A DNA stretch of 64,000 nt from Bifidobacterium apousia (GTDB taxonomy: Bacteria > Actinomycetota > Actinomycetes > Actinomycetales > Bifidobacteriaceae): positions 1 to 64,000 of the forward strand of contig NZ_VMHK01000002.1 of assembly GCF_007559275.1 (NCBI RefSeq), written 5' to 3'. A model generated the notes under the pieces. That model had not been told where the DNA came from, did no database searches, and saw nothing but the letters and a program-made list of their open reading frames with translations. Position 1 is the stretch's first letter, and every line of letters begins with the position of its first letter. Both the position numbers and the translations under genes were made by a program. Below are positions 8,917 through 16,736 of the stretch, piece after piece.

Positions 8917-9178
8917 TGAGAGTTGCAACAACTTATTATGCCATGCAATTATTATAAGGCATCTGATCAGCTATGAAGACTCATTACCGAAACTATAGAA
9001 CAATAAAGGGGCTTGAATATAAAAATAACCCCGACTGACTGCCATTGAAGGCAATAAAATAGAGAAGTAATGGAACTGATGCATACGTTGTTTCTGTTTT
9101 TGATAGAAGCAAATAGCTGCAATATCAGCTAAATAAGAAGTCCTTTTGATTTTGAAGTGCTGATTATCTTGCTCATAT

Positions 9179-9207
9179 TTGACAACGGTTGCAATAGATG
9201 CCATACT
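9179..9207 (+). promoter_or_regulatory. Sigma-70 promoter of the ABC importer operon
   Basis: A perfect -35 TTGACA (9179-9184), a 17-nt spacer and -10 CATACT (9202-9207). Start of transcription would be near 9214, about 33 nt before the ATG of the binding-protein gene, leaving room for its ribosome-binding site at 9230-9236. Confidence 0.68.
9180..9195. promoter_or_regulatory. LacI-type operator copy 2 (ABC importer side)
   Basis: TGACAACGGTTGCAAT contains the perfect 9-bp palindrome CAACgGTTG. It overlaps the -35 hexamer of the importer promoter (9179-9184), a standard repression geometry. Confidence 0.68.
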
Positions 9208-9246
9208 ACAAGTGTCCATGAGAATTCGCAAAGGAGCGTGAGCAAT

Positions 9247-10611
9247 ATGCACAGCGGTATCGTGAAAAGTATGACTGTCATGACCACGGTAGCCATGCTG
9301 GCGGTTGGTTTGGCGGGCTGTGGTGGTGGTTCGTCCGCTTCCGGTTCCGACAAGGGAAGAGTCTATTTTCTAAATCACAAATCTGAAGTAGCCGATCAGT
9401 ACCATCAACTGGCAAAGGATTTCACAAAGAAGACCGGCATCAAGGTTGACATTGTCACGGCCGCGACCAATACACTAGACCAGACCACACAGTCGGAGTT
9501 GGCCAAAAAGGATGCGCCGACCATTCTGAGTATTGGCATGGATAACTTCCCGAAATTCAAGAAGTATCTGCTGCCTATCCAAGACACTGATGTCTACAAG
9601 CTGCTGGATAAGAATGGCAAGGAGTATTCCATGAAGGATGGAAACGATTCCTTCACCTTCCCCTTTGCAGCTGAATATTATGGCATCATTTACAATAAAA
9701 AAATCATCAATGAATATGGGACTAAGCCCTACGCAGTAGTTAAAAGTGTCGACGAAATTAAGGATTACGCGACATTAAAGAAAGTAATTACTTCAATCCA
9801 GGAGCACAAAGACGATTTGGGTCTGCAAGGTGCAGTGACTACGCCGTCGGTAGACGCTTCCGATGAGCACAGGTTCGTATCCCATATGTCACGCATACCG
9901 CTTTACTACGAATATCGGGACTCCAATACAACTTTCAAACCTGAATTGAAAGGCACTTATTTGAAGAATTACAAGGATCTTTTTGATCTCGAAGTTGCTA
10001 GCAGTCCGTCAAATCCAAAGACAGCCAGCAATAAGACTTATGATGACTGCGTCGCTGAATTTTCCCAGGGACAGGTTGCTTTCTTCCCTGAAGGGGTCTG
10101 GGCCTACCCATTGATTCGCAATAACAAGGTAGCGGATGAGGATATGGGCATGCTTCCCTATTGGATGGGCATTCCTGGCGAAGAAAAAATGGGACCTGCG
10201 TCTGTATATGATGCTTCATGGGCAATTAACAAAAAAACCAGCAAGGCCAATCAGGAAGCATCCCTGAAGTTCATCAAGTGGATGGTTACTTCCGAAGAAG
10301 GCAAGGAAACTCTTTCGCATAAGATGAGTTTCTCTGTGCCTTTCTCAGCATTCAACGACAAATACCAGCCCAACAATGTTCTTACTTTGTCTGCGCGAGC
10401 CTATGAGAAGCAGGGTAAGCCGCTGGTTCGCAGTTTCAACCTCCCCAGCACTCAGTGGGGCGATAACCTGGCCAACGCGCTCTTGGAATATACCCAAGGT
10501 ACCAAGGACTGGAACAATGTTGAGCACAGCTACATTAATGGTTGGCAGAAGGACTGGAAGCTGGTCAAACAGACAACCGGTGCCTTACCGACTGCCACTA
10601 AACTTCACTAA
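9247..10611 (+). CDS. Sugar ABC transporter substrate-binding lipoprotein
   Basis: A 454-residue extracellular solute-binding protein, family 1. The signal peptide ends in a lipobox LAGC with the acylated cysteine at residue 25, followed by a Gly/Ser linker, so the mature protein is anchored outside the membrane. It is the first gene of a plus-strand operon with two permeases, as in CUT1 oligosaccharide importers; the ATPase is not encoded here and is presumably the shared MsiK-type subunit elsewhere. Start: ATG at 9247 with aaaggag about 10 nt upstream. The body is A+T-rich (line 9661-9720 is 32% G+C by count), which fits transfer or strong compositional difference. Substrate is unknown; the linked enzymes suggest an alpha-glucosyl and/or fructosyl/arabinosyl oligosaccharide. 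Confidence 0.9.
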   Translation: MHSGIVKSMTVMTTVAMLAVGLAGCGGGSSASGSDKGRVYFLNHKSEVADQYHQLAKDFTKKTGIKVDIVTAATNTLDQTTQSELAKKDAPTILSIGMDNFPKFKKYLLPIQDTDVYKLLDKNGKEYSMKDGNDSFTFPFAAEYYGIIYNKKIINEYGTKPYAVVKSVDEIKDYATLKKVITSIQEHKDDLGLQGAVTTPSVDASDEHRFVSHMSRIPLYYEYRDSNTTFKPELKGTYLKNYKDLFDLEVASSPSNPKTASNKTYDDCVAEFSQGQVAFFPEGVWAYPLIRNNKVADEDMGMLPYWMGIPGEEKMGPASVYDASWAINKKTSKANQEASLKFIKWMVTSEEGKETLSHKMSFSVPFSAFNDKYQPNNVLTLSARAYEKQGKPLVRSFNLPSTQWGDNLANALLEYTQGTKDWNNVEHSYINGWQKDWKLVKQTTGALPTATKLH

Positions 10612-10656
10612 TTGATCGCAGACGAAAGTGGTCGTCTGAATAACAGCATCGCCGAC

Positions 10657-10699
10657 GGGGACAGACCCTTAATGCGTGCGAAACGCATGAATCTGCCCC
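10657..10699 (+). terminator. Intercistronic hairpin after the binding-protein gene
   Basis: The outer stem ggggacaga/tctgcccc and the inner stem atgcgt/acgcat form a two-part hairpin in the 167-nt gap before the first permease gene. Such structures often leave the binding-protein mRNA more abundant than the permease mRNA by partial termination or by 3' protection. There is no long T-run, so full termination is unlikely. Confidence 0.55.
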
Positions 10700-10778
10700 C
10701 GGCTTTGTCATGAACGAAGGCTCATAGCTATTCCGAACAAAGTGGGCGACCACAATACGTCAGAAAGTCAGCAACATA

Positions 10779-11633
10779 ATGATATCGATGATAGGCAAAT
10801 CCATACGCAAATGGTGGATGTTGTTCTCCTTGCCGACCTTGGCAGCTTTTATGGTGGGGTTTGTAGTGCCTTTCATTCTCGGCATCTACTTAAGCTTCAC
10901 AAACTTCACTACTATTACTGATGCTGAGTGGATTGGTGTCGGCAATTACTCAGGTGTCCTTAGTGATCCGGAATTCATACATTCCCTGGTCCTTACTGTT
11001 CTATTTACAGTGATAACTACCGTCATCATCAATGTTGTCGGGTTCATGATCGCCTATATGCTGACTAAGAAAATCAGCGGGTCGACATTGTTCCGCAGCA
11101 TCTTCTTTATGCCTAATTTGATTGGCGGTATCATTCTGGGATACATCTGGCAGTTGCTGCTCAATGGCGTGCTGTCGTTCTGGAACCGGTCTATCACCTT
11201 CTCGGCGACGTATGGATTCTGGGGCCTGGTGATACTTACCTGCTGGCAACAAATCGGCTACATGATGATTATTTATATTGCCGGGTTGCAGGCTTTGCCG
11301 GGGGATGTCATCGAAGCTGCGCAGGTGGATGGTGCCAGTCAAGGTCAGACATTGCGGCGCGTGATTCTGCCCCTTATGATGCCCAGCATCACGGTGTGCA
11401 CATTCTTGACCATAACCAACGGATTCAAGACATTCGATCAGAACCTTGCATTGACTAATGGTGCTCCATCCAATAATTCCGAGCTGATCACGCTCAATAT
11501 CTATCGAACCTTCTACGGAACCGCTGGTATGGAGGGGGTCGGGCAGGCCAAAGCTGTCATATTCTTCATCATTGTCGCGATAGTGGCGATTGCTCAAAAT
11601 CGCCTCTCTGCAAGGAAAGAGGTGGCATTGTGA
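10779..11633 (+). CDS. Sugar ABC transporter permease 1 (MalF-type)
   Basis: A 284-residue inner-membrane permease with about six transmembrane helices and the EAA loop 'EAAQVDGASQGQTLRRVILP' that docks the ATPase. The N-terminus (MLFSLPTLAAFMVGFVVPFILGIYLSFTNF) is typical of CUT1 first permeases. The ATG at 10779 is used; another lies three codons later and the ribosome-binding site is weak. It overlaps the second permease gene by 4 nt (GTGA), implying coupled translation. Confidence 0.9.
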   Translation: MISMIGKSIRKWWMLFSLPTLAAFMVGFVVPFILGIYLSFTNFTTITDAEWIGVGNYSGVLSDPEFIHSLVLTVLFTVITTVIINVVGFMIAYMLTKKISGSTLFRSIFFMPNLIGGIILGYIWQLLLNGVLSFWNRSITFSATYGFWGLVILTCWQQIGYMMIIYIAGLQALPGDVIEAAQVDGASQGQTLRRVILPLMMPSITVCTFLTITNGFKTFDQNLALTNGAPSNNSELITLNIYRTFYGTAGMEGVGQAKAVIFFIIVAIVAIAQNRLSARKEVAL

Positions 11634-12469
11634 GCAAAAGCACCCTGCGTCACGGCCGTTTGTGGACCGTGTTCTTTTCGCTGGTCTCATTGCTATGGAT
11701 TTATCCGTTGATACTAGTGATTATCAACTCCTTTAAGAAAAAGGCATATATTTCCACAGAAACTTTCAGCTTACCCAATGCAGAAAGTTATGCAGGACTG
11801 GAAAACTATCGACGCGGCATTGATCGCACAAATCTTTTAGTCAGTTTCTGGTGGACCATTATTCTGACCGTAGGAAGTGTGTTGTTGGTCCTGCTATGCA
11901 CATCTATGTGCGCCTGGTGGATAGTTCGCGTTAACAACAAATTCGCAAAGCTCATCTATGTGCTGTTCCTTTTCAATATGATCGTACCTTTTCAGATGAT
12001 CATGTTCCCACTGTCCAAAATCACCGACATGCTCGGGTTGAACACGCCCTGGGGTTTGTGGGTAATCTATCTGGGCTTCGGTGCCGGTCTCGCAGTCTTC
12101 ATATTTACAGGGGCTGTGAAATCGCTGCCAATGGAAGTCGAGGAATCAGCCATGATTGATGGGGCATCGGTTCCACAGACTTTCTTCAGAATCATCCTGC
12201 CCATGATGAAGCCGACGGTCATGAGCGTGGCCATTCTTGAAACCATGTGGATCTGGAATGACTTCTTGCTGCCATATCTGACATTGGATATCAGAAAATA
12301 CAAAACAATATCGATAGCAGTGCAATATCTAAAAGGCGGCTATGGCGCTGTCGATCTGGGCGCCATGATGGGCTGCCTGGTCTTGGCCATCATACCGGTC
12401 GTCGTATTTTATGTGCTCTGCCAGCGATACATCGTTGAGGGTATCACTACTGGAGCTGTAAAGGGGTGA
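11630..12469 (+). CDS. Sugar ABC transporter permease 2 (MalG-type)
   Basis: A 279-residue inner-membrane permease with the EAA loop 'EESAMIDGASVPQTFFRIILP' and the common C-terminus 'GITTGAVKG' of MalG-type subunits. It starts with GTG inside the stop of permease 1 (GTGA overlap). It completes the membrane part of the importer and is followed after 3 nt by the next gene, so all are one operon. Confidence 0.9.
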   Translation: MSKSTLRHGRLWTVFFSLVSLLWIYPLILVIINSFKKKAYISTETFSLPNAESYAGLENYRRGIDRTNLLVSFWWTIILTVGSVLLVLLCTSMCAWWIVRVNNKFAKLIYVLFLFNMIVPFQMIMFPLSKITDMLGLNTPWGLWVIYLGFGAGLAVFIFTGAVKSLPMEVEESAMIDGASVPQTFFRIILPMMKPTVMSVAILETMWIWNDFLLPYLTLDIRKYKTISIAVQYLKGGYGAVDLGAMMGCLVLAIIPVVVFYVLCQRYIVEGITTGAVKG

Positions 12470-12472
12470 GCT

Positions 12473-14713
12473 GTGGGTGAAGTAACCAGTAGGAAATCGA
12501 GCGGAATAAGAGGCTTCCAACCAATAATGGGCCAGTCGGTCTCTATGGGCTATGATGCCAAAGGCGGTGCTCGTAACCGGTCCTCATTGTATGCTGCGGC
12601 AGGATTGGAATGGCCGAACGACTATATTCCAGAGGATGAGATACCTCGATATAATGATTACCCATTTTGTGTAGATGTTTCTAATAATCGACTTCTGGCT
12701 TCGCTAGATCGTTCGGCATTCGTTCGGCGTGCAGTAGTCGGTGTGGGGTCTCAGGATGCGCGGGGTTCTGATGCCCCAGGCGTATACACTAAAAAACAAT
12801 TGGCTTACTTCGATGGTCATTGTGGATTGTGCATGTCGATTGACGGCAGACCTTTGCAACAGCCTTCCCTGAGCTTCGAGAAGGGGGTGGTTCCTGTTTT
12901 TGGCTTCTGCCGGCGCGACGTCGAAGTGATGCTGCGGGTATTCGTGCCAGCTGTCTATGAGGCAAAGGCGAGTGCTGTTTTCCTGCTGGCTGAGGTGAGA
13001 AATCAGAGTGATTCGTCCCATGCGCTGGGTATTGAGTTGGATTACGAAGAATCAGGTCAATCAAAGTGGCCGAATTTGGCAACGGACGTAACGCTGATTG
13101 TTGAAGGTAATACCGATAACCATGGCAGCTGTCAGATGAGTATTGATGCCGGACAGATAATACAGATCGGCTGCATTTGCAGATTCGGTGTAGGCGTGCT
13201 TCCACCACCTCCAGTGGTAACTCTTGAGGAGATGGATTGCGCACTTGCGAAAGTTTTGGAGTCCGTGGGCTCACAAGGAGTGCTAGAAGTACCAGAAGAG
13301 CCGTGGGCTGGTGAGGAGCTGACACGAGCGGCTGAACTTGCTAGGCAGAGTGTCCTTCAACTTGCTAACGGTGAGGTCATAGGCTCTTTCTGGGGGTCTA
13401 ATGTCAATCCGAAGCCTGATGTATGGATGAGGGATTTTTCCTACACGGCTATTGGCTTAGTAGATACGAATCCACAGTTGGCATATAGGTGTGCTAAATA
13501 TCTTTGCGCTGCCAGTGCTCCTGGCGAGCCGTGGGGCACCACTGAAGAAGGCCAAGCAGGTGAATTATCGTATCGGCACTCTTTGGGTAACGCCTGCATG
13601 GGCGCAGTTGTCCTCTCGATGATTTATCGACGTTATGGCTACGACTTGGTGGATCAGCCTGATTCGGTGATTGTCGATTATCTTCATCAGCTTGCAAGGT
13701 GCATGATCGTCGACCGGCCTGATCGAGGATCATTGTATGCCACGCGTTTTATTTCCGATGGCTTGTCTCGCGGGGACTTTCATACTGGTTCCAATATGCT
13801 TGCATGGAGAGCTGCAGATGCCTTAATTGAAGATTTTCGTGCTCTGTTTGATAACAGCACGATCGAGACGCTGTCGTCGATTCGTTCACAACTCGTGGAG
13901 ACCATTGAAACGCTGTGCGTGGGGTCTTTCGGTCAGGGTGAGCAGTTCGTGGAAGGTGCATATGCCGATGGCACTCTAGTGCCAATTCATGATGCTGAGG
14001 AAAGTGATTTAGCGCTTGCAAGCGTTTATGGTTTTACCAAACGTGATGATCGCCGCATCATCAACCATATGTATTGGGCTCATAGCACAGGTAATCCATA
14101 TTATGCCCGGATCTCCCGCGGCATTGATTTCTGGGATTTCGACGGAAGCAATGGCGTTTCATATCCTGGGCACCTGTGTTTACTGAAGCGGACAAGGAAT
14201 CGTGAAGATCTTCGGCAGGCTTTTGCAGCAATACGTAGGACAACCGATTTAGATGGGTCGTTTTGGTGGTGGCCGTTTAAACATGACGAGACGGATGCGA
14301 ATCGAGTAAAACGAGGTCTGGGAAAGTGCGGCTGGTGCGGTGGTGAATTCGTGAGTCTCATACTCCATGACATTCTCGGAATACAAACCGATGCGAAAAC
14401 CAGCTCTGTAAGCTTTGCACCGTATCTGCCTTGGCGCAAGGCTAGCCTCACCGGTTTCGCTTTTCTGGATGGCACAGTGGATTTTGTGGTGGACGACAAA
14501 AAGCTTAGCCTAGTAAACAACACAGGTCGCGATATCCATGCTCGTCTACAACTTTGCATGCCCGCAAATTCCATGCTTGAAGATGTCAAAATCAATGGTT
14601 CGAGCAGGAGGATGGAAGCTCAGCTGGTCAGGCTGTTCGACAGTTCTTCAGTAGTTTTGAAAGAGATAGTGGGCCCACGGAAGCGGATTGATATGACTAT
14701 CGCGATTTCCTAA
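12473..14713 (+). CDS. Unassigned (alpha/alpha)6 six-hairpin glycosidase-like protein
   Basis: A 746-residue cytoplasmic protein (no signal peptide). It seems to have an N-terminal beta-sandwich-like part (about 1-270) and an alpha-helical part (about 280-690). The helical part has a 'PDVWMRDFSYTAIGL' motif around residue 310, reminiscent of the W-x-RD-x-(S/A) motif of (alpha/alpha)6 glycosidases (GH15, GH63, GH100 style), and 'GTTEEG', 'DFHTGSN' and 'WWWPFKHDE' segments that could supply acidic residues. I cannot place it in a named GH family. GTG start with aaaggggtg inside the preceding gene's end. Its position between permeases and a GH172 enzyme points to breakdown of the imported sugar; the reaction is not known. 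Confidence 0.72.
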   Translation: MGEVTSRKSSGIRGFQPIMGQSVSMGYDAKGGARNRSSLYAAAGLEWPNDYIPEDEIPRYNDYPFCVDVSNNRLLASLDRSAFVRRAVVGVGSQDARGSDAPGVYTKKQLAYFDGHCGLCMSIDGRPLQQPSLSFEKGVVPVFGFCRRDVEVMLRVFVPAVYEAKASAVFLLAEVRNQSDSSHALGIELDYEESGQSKWPNLATDVTLIVEGNTDNHGSCQMSIDAGQIIQIGCICRFGVGVLPPPPVVTLEEMDCALAKVLESVGSQGVLEVPEEPWAGEELTRAAELARQSVLQLANGEVIGSFWGSNVNPKPDVWMRDFSYTAIGLVDTNPQLAYRCAKYLCAASAPGEPWGTTEEGQAGELSYRHSLGNACMGAVVLSMIYRRYGYDLVDQPDSVIVDYLHQLARCMIVDRPDRGSLYATRFISDGLSRGDFHTGSNMLAWRAADALIEDFRALFDNSTIETLSSIRSQLVETIETLCVGSFGQGEQFVEGAYADGTLVPIHDAEESDLALASVYGFTKRDDRRIINHMYWAHSTGNPYYARISRGIDFWDFDGSNGVSYPGHLCLLKRTRNREDLRQAFAAIRRTTDLDGSFWWWPFKHDETDANRVKRGLGKCGWCGGEFVSLILHDILGIQTDAKTSSVSFAPYLPWRKASLTGFAFLDGTVDFVVDDKKLSLVNNTGRDIHARLQLCMPANSMLEDVKINGSSRRMEAQLVRLFDSSSVVLKEIVGPRKRIDMTIAIS

Positions 14714-14757
14714 GCGATCAATAGCCGACATACAAGTTTGGACGAATCAGAAAGCGA

Positions 14758-15891
14758 ATGGTGCGATTGATGGTGCAAGCATACGAGAATGACCTGCTTT
14801 ATCGCCTGCTGAGGCCCAGGCATGGTGTGACTAGGTGCATAAATGGGGAAAATCCTCAGGGGGGCAAAGGGGAAGCTGGAAATTCAAGCAGTCGTTTAGG
14901 GTTTACCAGAAAAGGGCATCCCAGTCTGCCAGTTCTGCGCCGCGGCGAAACAGTCACTATTGCAGATATTCAGGAGCCGGGGATCATCAAGCATATGTGG
15001 TTCACTGTCACGGATGCCACTTCGCCACAGGGCTTGTATGTTCTTCGGAATCTGTTAATTAAAATCTATTGGGATGGTGAAGAGAGACCGTCGGTCGTCT
15101 CTCCTTTGGGTGATTTCTTCTGCTGCGGACATGGACGGAGTGCTCTGGTGGATTCCTTACCTATCTGCGTTAACCCAACGAGAGGATTTAATTGCTACTT
15201 CCCCATGCCGTTCAGCTCGGCTAGAATCGTGCTGGTTAACAACCACGACGAGGATGTGCAATCAGTCTTTTATCAGATCGATTATGAACTTAATGATGCA
15301 CTGCCTGACGAGCTGATGAGGTTCCACGCTCAGTGGCGGCGGGAACCTGTCACTACTAGACAACAGGATTACACCCTGCTTGACGGTGTAGCGGGTAACG
15401 GAATATACGTGGGTACCTATTTGGCCCTTACTGCTTTGCAATCACGATGGTGGGGCGAAGGTGAGTTTAAATTCTTCATCGATGGAGATAACCAATTTCC
15501 TACCTGGTGCAGTACTGGTGCTGAGGATTATTTCGGTGGTGCTTGGAGTTTTCGATCGGAAACAAATAAAGATGCCATGCATGAACAGACCTATAATAGG
15601 GCCTTCATGGGCTACCCATTCTATTCGCGGACATCTGGGGGTGAAGCCAGTGATTATTGGGATGACTCAGGTCCTGTAGTTCGGGGAATGTATCGATGGC
15701 ACCTAATGGACCCAATTATCTTCCATCAGGATTTGCGGGTCACATGGCAGCAGATAGGAGGCCGCGAGAGCGGAATGTTCGAGCGGGAGGATGATGTGGC
15801 CACTGTGGCTTATTGGTATCAAACAGAACCGCATCTGCCTTTCCCGACTGTTGTCGAAAAGCCTGATCCAAATCTGCTGATGCCTAGGTGA
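14758..15891 (+). CDS. GH172 (DUF2961) glycoside hydrolase
   Basis: A 377-residue protein with the full DUF2961 pattern: 'SPLGDFFCCGHG' (115-126), 'CYFPMPF' (146-152), 'RFHAQWRRE' (188-196), 'WWGEGEFKFFIDGD' (231-244), 'GAEDYFGGAW' (254-263) and 'VAYWYQTEPHLPFP' near the C-terminus. DUF2961 is now GH172, founded on a Bifidobacterium dentium alpha-fructofuranosidase/difructose dianhydride I synthase-hydrolase; other members act on alpha-D-arabinofuranosides. The acidic residues in GEGE (Glu234/236) and AEDYF (Glu256) correspond in position to the proposed catalytic carboxylates, an alignment made by eye. No signal peptide, so it acts on imported sugar. Weak ribosome-binding site; an alternative ATG is four codons downstream. 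Confidence 0.88.
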   Translation: MVRLMVQAYENDLLYRLLRPRHGVTRCINGENPQGGKGEAGNSSSRLGFTRKGHPSLPVLRRGETVTIADIQEPGIIKHMWFTVTDATSPQGLYVLRNLLIKIYWDGEERPSVVSPLGDFFCCGHGRSALVDSLPICVNPTRGFNCYFPMPFSSARIVLVNNHDEDVQSVFYQIDYELNDALPDELMRFHAQWRREPVTTRQQDYTLLDGVAGNGIYVGTYLALTALQSRWWGEGEFKFFIDGDNQFPTWCSTGAEDYFGGAWSFRSETNKDAMHEQTYNRAFMGYPFYSRTSGGEASDYWDDSGPVVRGMYRWHLMDPIIFHQDLRVTWQQIGGRESGMFEREDDVATVAYWYQTEPHLPFPTVVEKPDPNLLMPR

Positions 15892-15907
15892 CGTCGAAAA
15901 GAACATC

Positions 15908-16507
15908 ATGCATTTTCTGTCGCCAGAGTCTGCCTTCATGCGTGGACTATCTACGGTTATTGATGCAGTATGGATAACCATCTTGATGATTGTGGCATCG
16001 TTGCCCGCAATTACTGCAGGCTCTGCTCTGGTCGCTGCGAATTATGCGGCCAGGAGATCTTTGGCGGGCATCGGACATGTGACACGAGATTTTTTCGCTG
16101 CCTTTAAAAGCAATTTTATGCAAGCAACCATCCTGTGGCTGATTCTTGGTATTCCTGGTGCTGCTTTGATAGTCCTCTGGATTGTTGTGCGTTCATGGGC
16201 GTTACTGGCTCCACAGCTTATTGCTACCTGTTTTTGGATAATCAGTTTTGAGTGGGTTTGGTGGTTACAGGCGCGATTTGCCAACTCTCTTGTGGGAACA
16301 TTGAAGAATTCATTGATTTTCGGGCTGACTAAATGGCCATATACCGTAGTGATCGTAATGCTTGACTGCTTCATTTTCGTACTTCTATTCGCCTCGATGG
16401 CTGTTATGCCCCGCGGTCTTTTTTTGCTTGCTCTGGTGGCGCCTGGAGGCTTGGTCATGGTTAAGAGCGCAATTTTAAATTATGCAATGCGTTCCTACGT
16501 CGCATAA
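15908..16507 (+). CDS. DUF624 (YesL-type) membrane protein
   Basis: A 199-residue protein with about five transmembrane helices and the N-terminal 'WITILMIVASLPAITAGSAL' characteristic of DUF624/YesL proteins. These small membrane proteins repeatedly occur inside carbohydrate-uptake operons of Firmicutes and Actinobacteria, but their role (transport accessory or signalling) is unproven. It is the last gene of the low-G+C operon, 16 nt after the GH172 gene. The next gene, dnaK, has its own promoter and typical G+C-rich composition. Confidence 0.85.
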   Translation: MHFLSPESAFMRGLSTVIDAVWITILMIVASLPAITAGSALVAANYAARRSLAGIGHVTRDFFAAFKSNFMQATILWLILGIPGAALIVLWIVVRSWALLAPQLIATCFWIISFEWVWWLQARFANSLVGTLKNSLIFGLTKWPYTVVIVMLDCFIFVLLFASMAVMPRGLFLLALVAPGGLVMVKSAILNYAMRSYVA

Positions 16508-16562
16508 GAAAGTGACCATCTGAAACTGATGCAGGAGTCGTTTACTTAGTTGGGAATAATAT

Positions 16563-16591
16563 TTGCCAGAAGAAGTTGAGTGATGTAGGCT
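16563..16591 (+). promoter_or_regulatory. dnaK promoter
   Basis: TTGCCA (16563-16568), a 17-nt spacer and TAGGCT (16586-16591). The promoter is overlapped by the HAIR element, so HspR binding would block RNA polymerase directly. Confidence 0.62.
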
Positions 16592-16595
16592 CAAG
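16575..16595. promoter_or_regulatory. HAIR element (HspR operator)
   Basis: GTTGAGT-N7-GCTCAAG matches the HspR-associated inverted repeat CTTGAGT-N7-ACTCAAG at 12 of 14 defined positions. It lies about 140 bp before dnaK, and the operon encodes HspR itself at 20565, so autoregulation is expected. Confidence 0.85.
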
Positions 16596-16736
16596 TTTCG
16601 GAGTGGTCATGATGGCTGCTTGCCCGGGCCGACGGGAGCCGGCCATCGGGACCACGAACGAAGCGCGAGCGGAGAACGTGAACGATGAGGTGCAGGGCCA
16701 GACCCTGCGCCCCAATTTCATCAGGAGGTAACGAGT

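Larger units (their letters stand above)
8687..9246. promoter_or_regulatory. 560-bp A+T-rich divergent control region
   Basis: No gene is seen between the GH13 gene (minus) and the substrate-binding-protein gene (plus). By direct count the line 8881-8940 is 33% G+C against 62% for 17221-17280 in dnaK. The region holds two copies of one operator-like sequence, about 280 bp apart, each over a candidate promoter. A small stem (tgccattgaaggca, about 9040-9053) lies between them. DNA looping between the two sites is possible. Confidence 0.7.

Noticed and set aside
5820..16507. Prophage or transposon origin of the low-G+C island
   Set aside because: No integrase, transposase, att repeats or phage genes are visible in or beside it.
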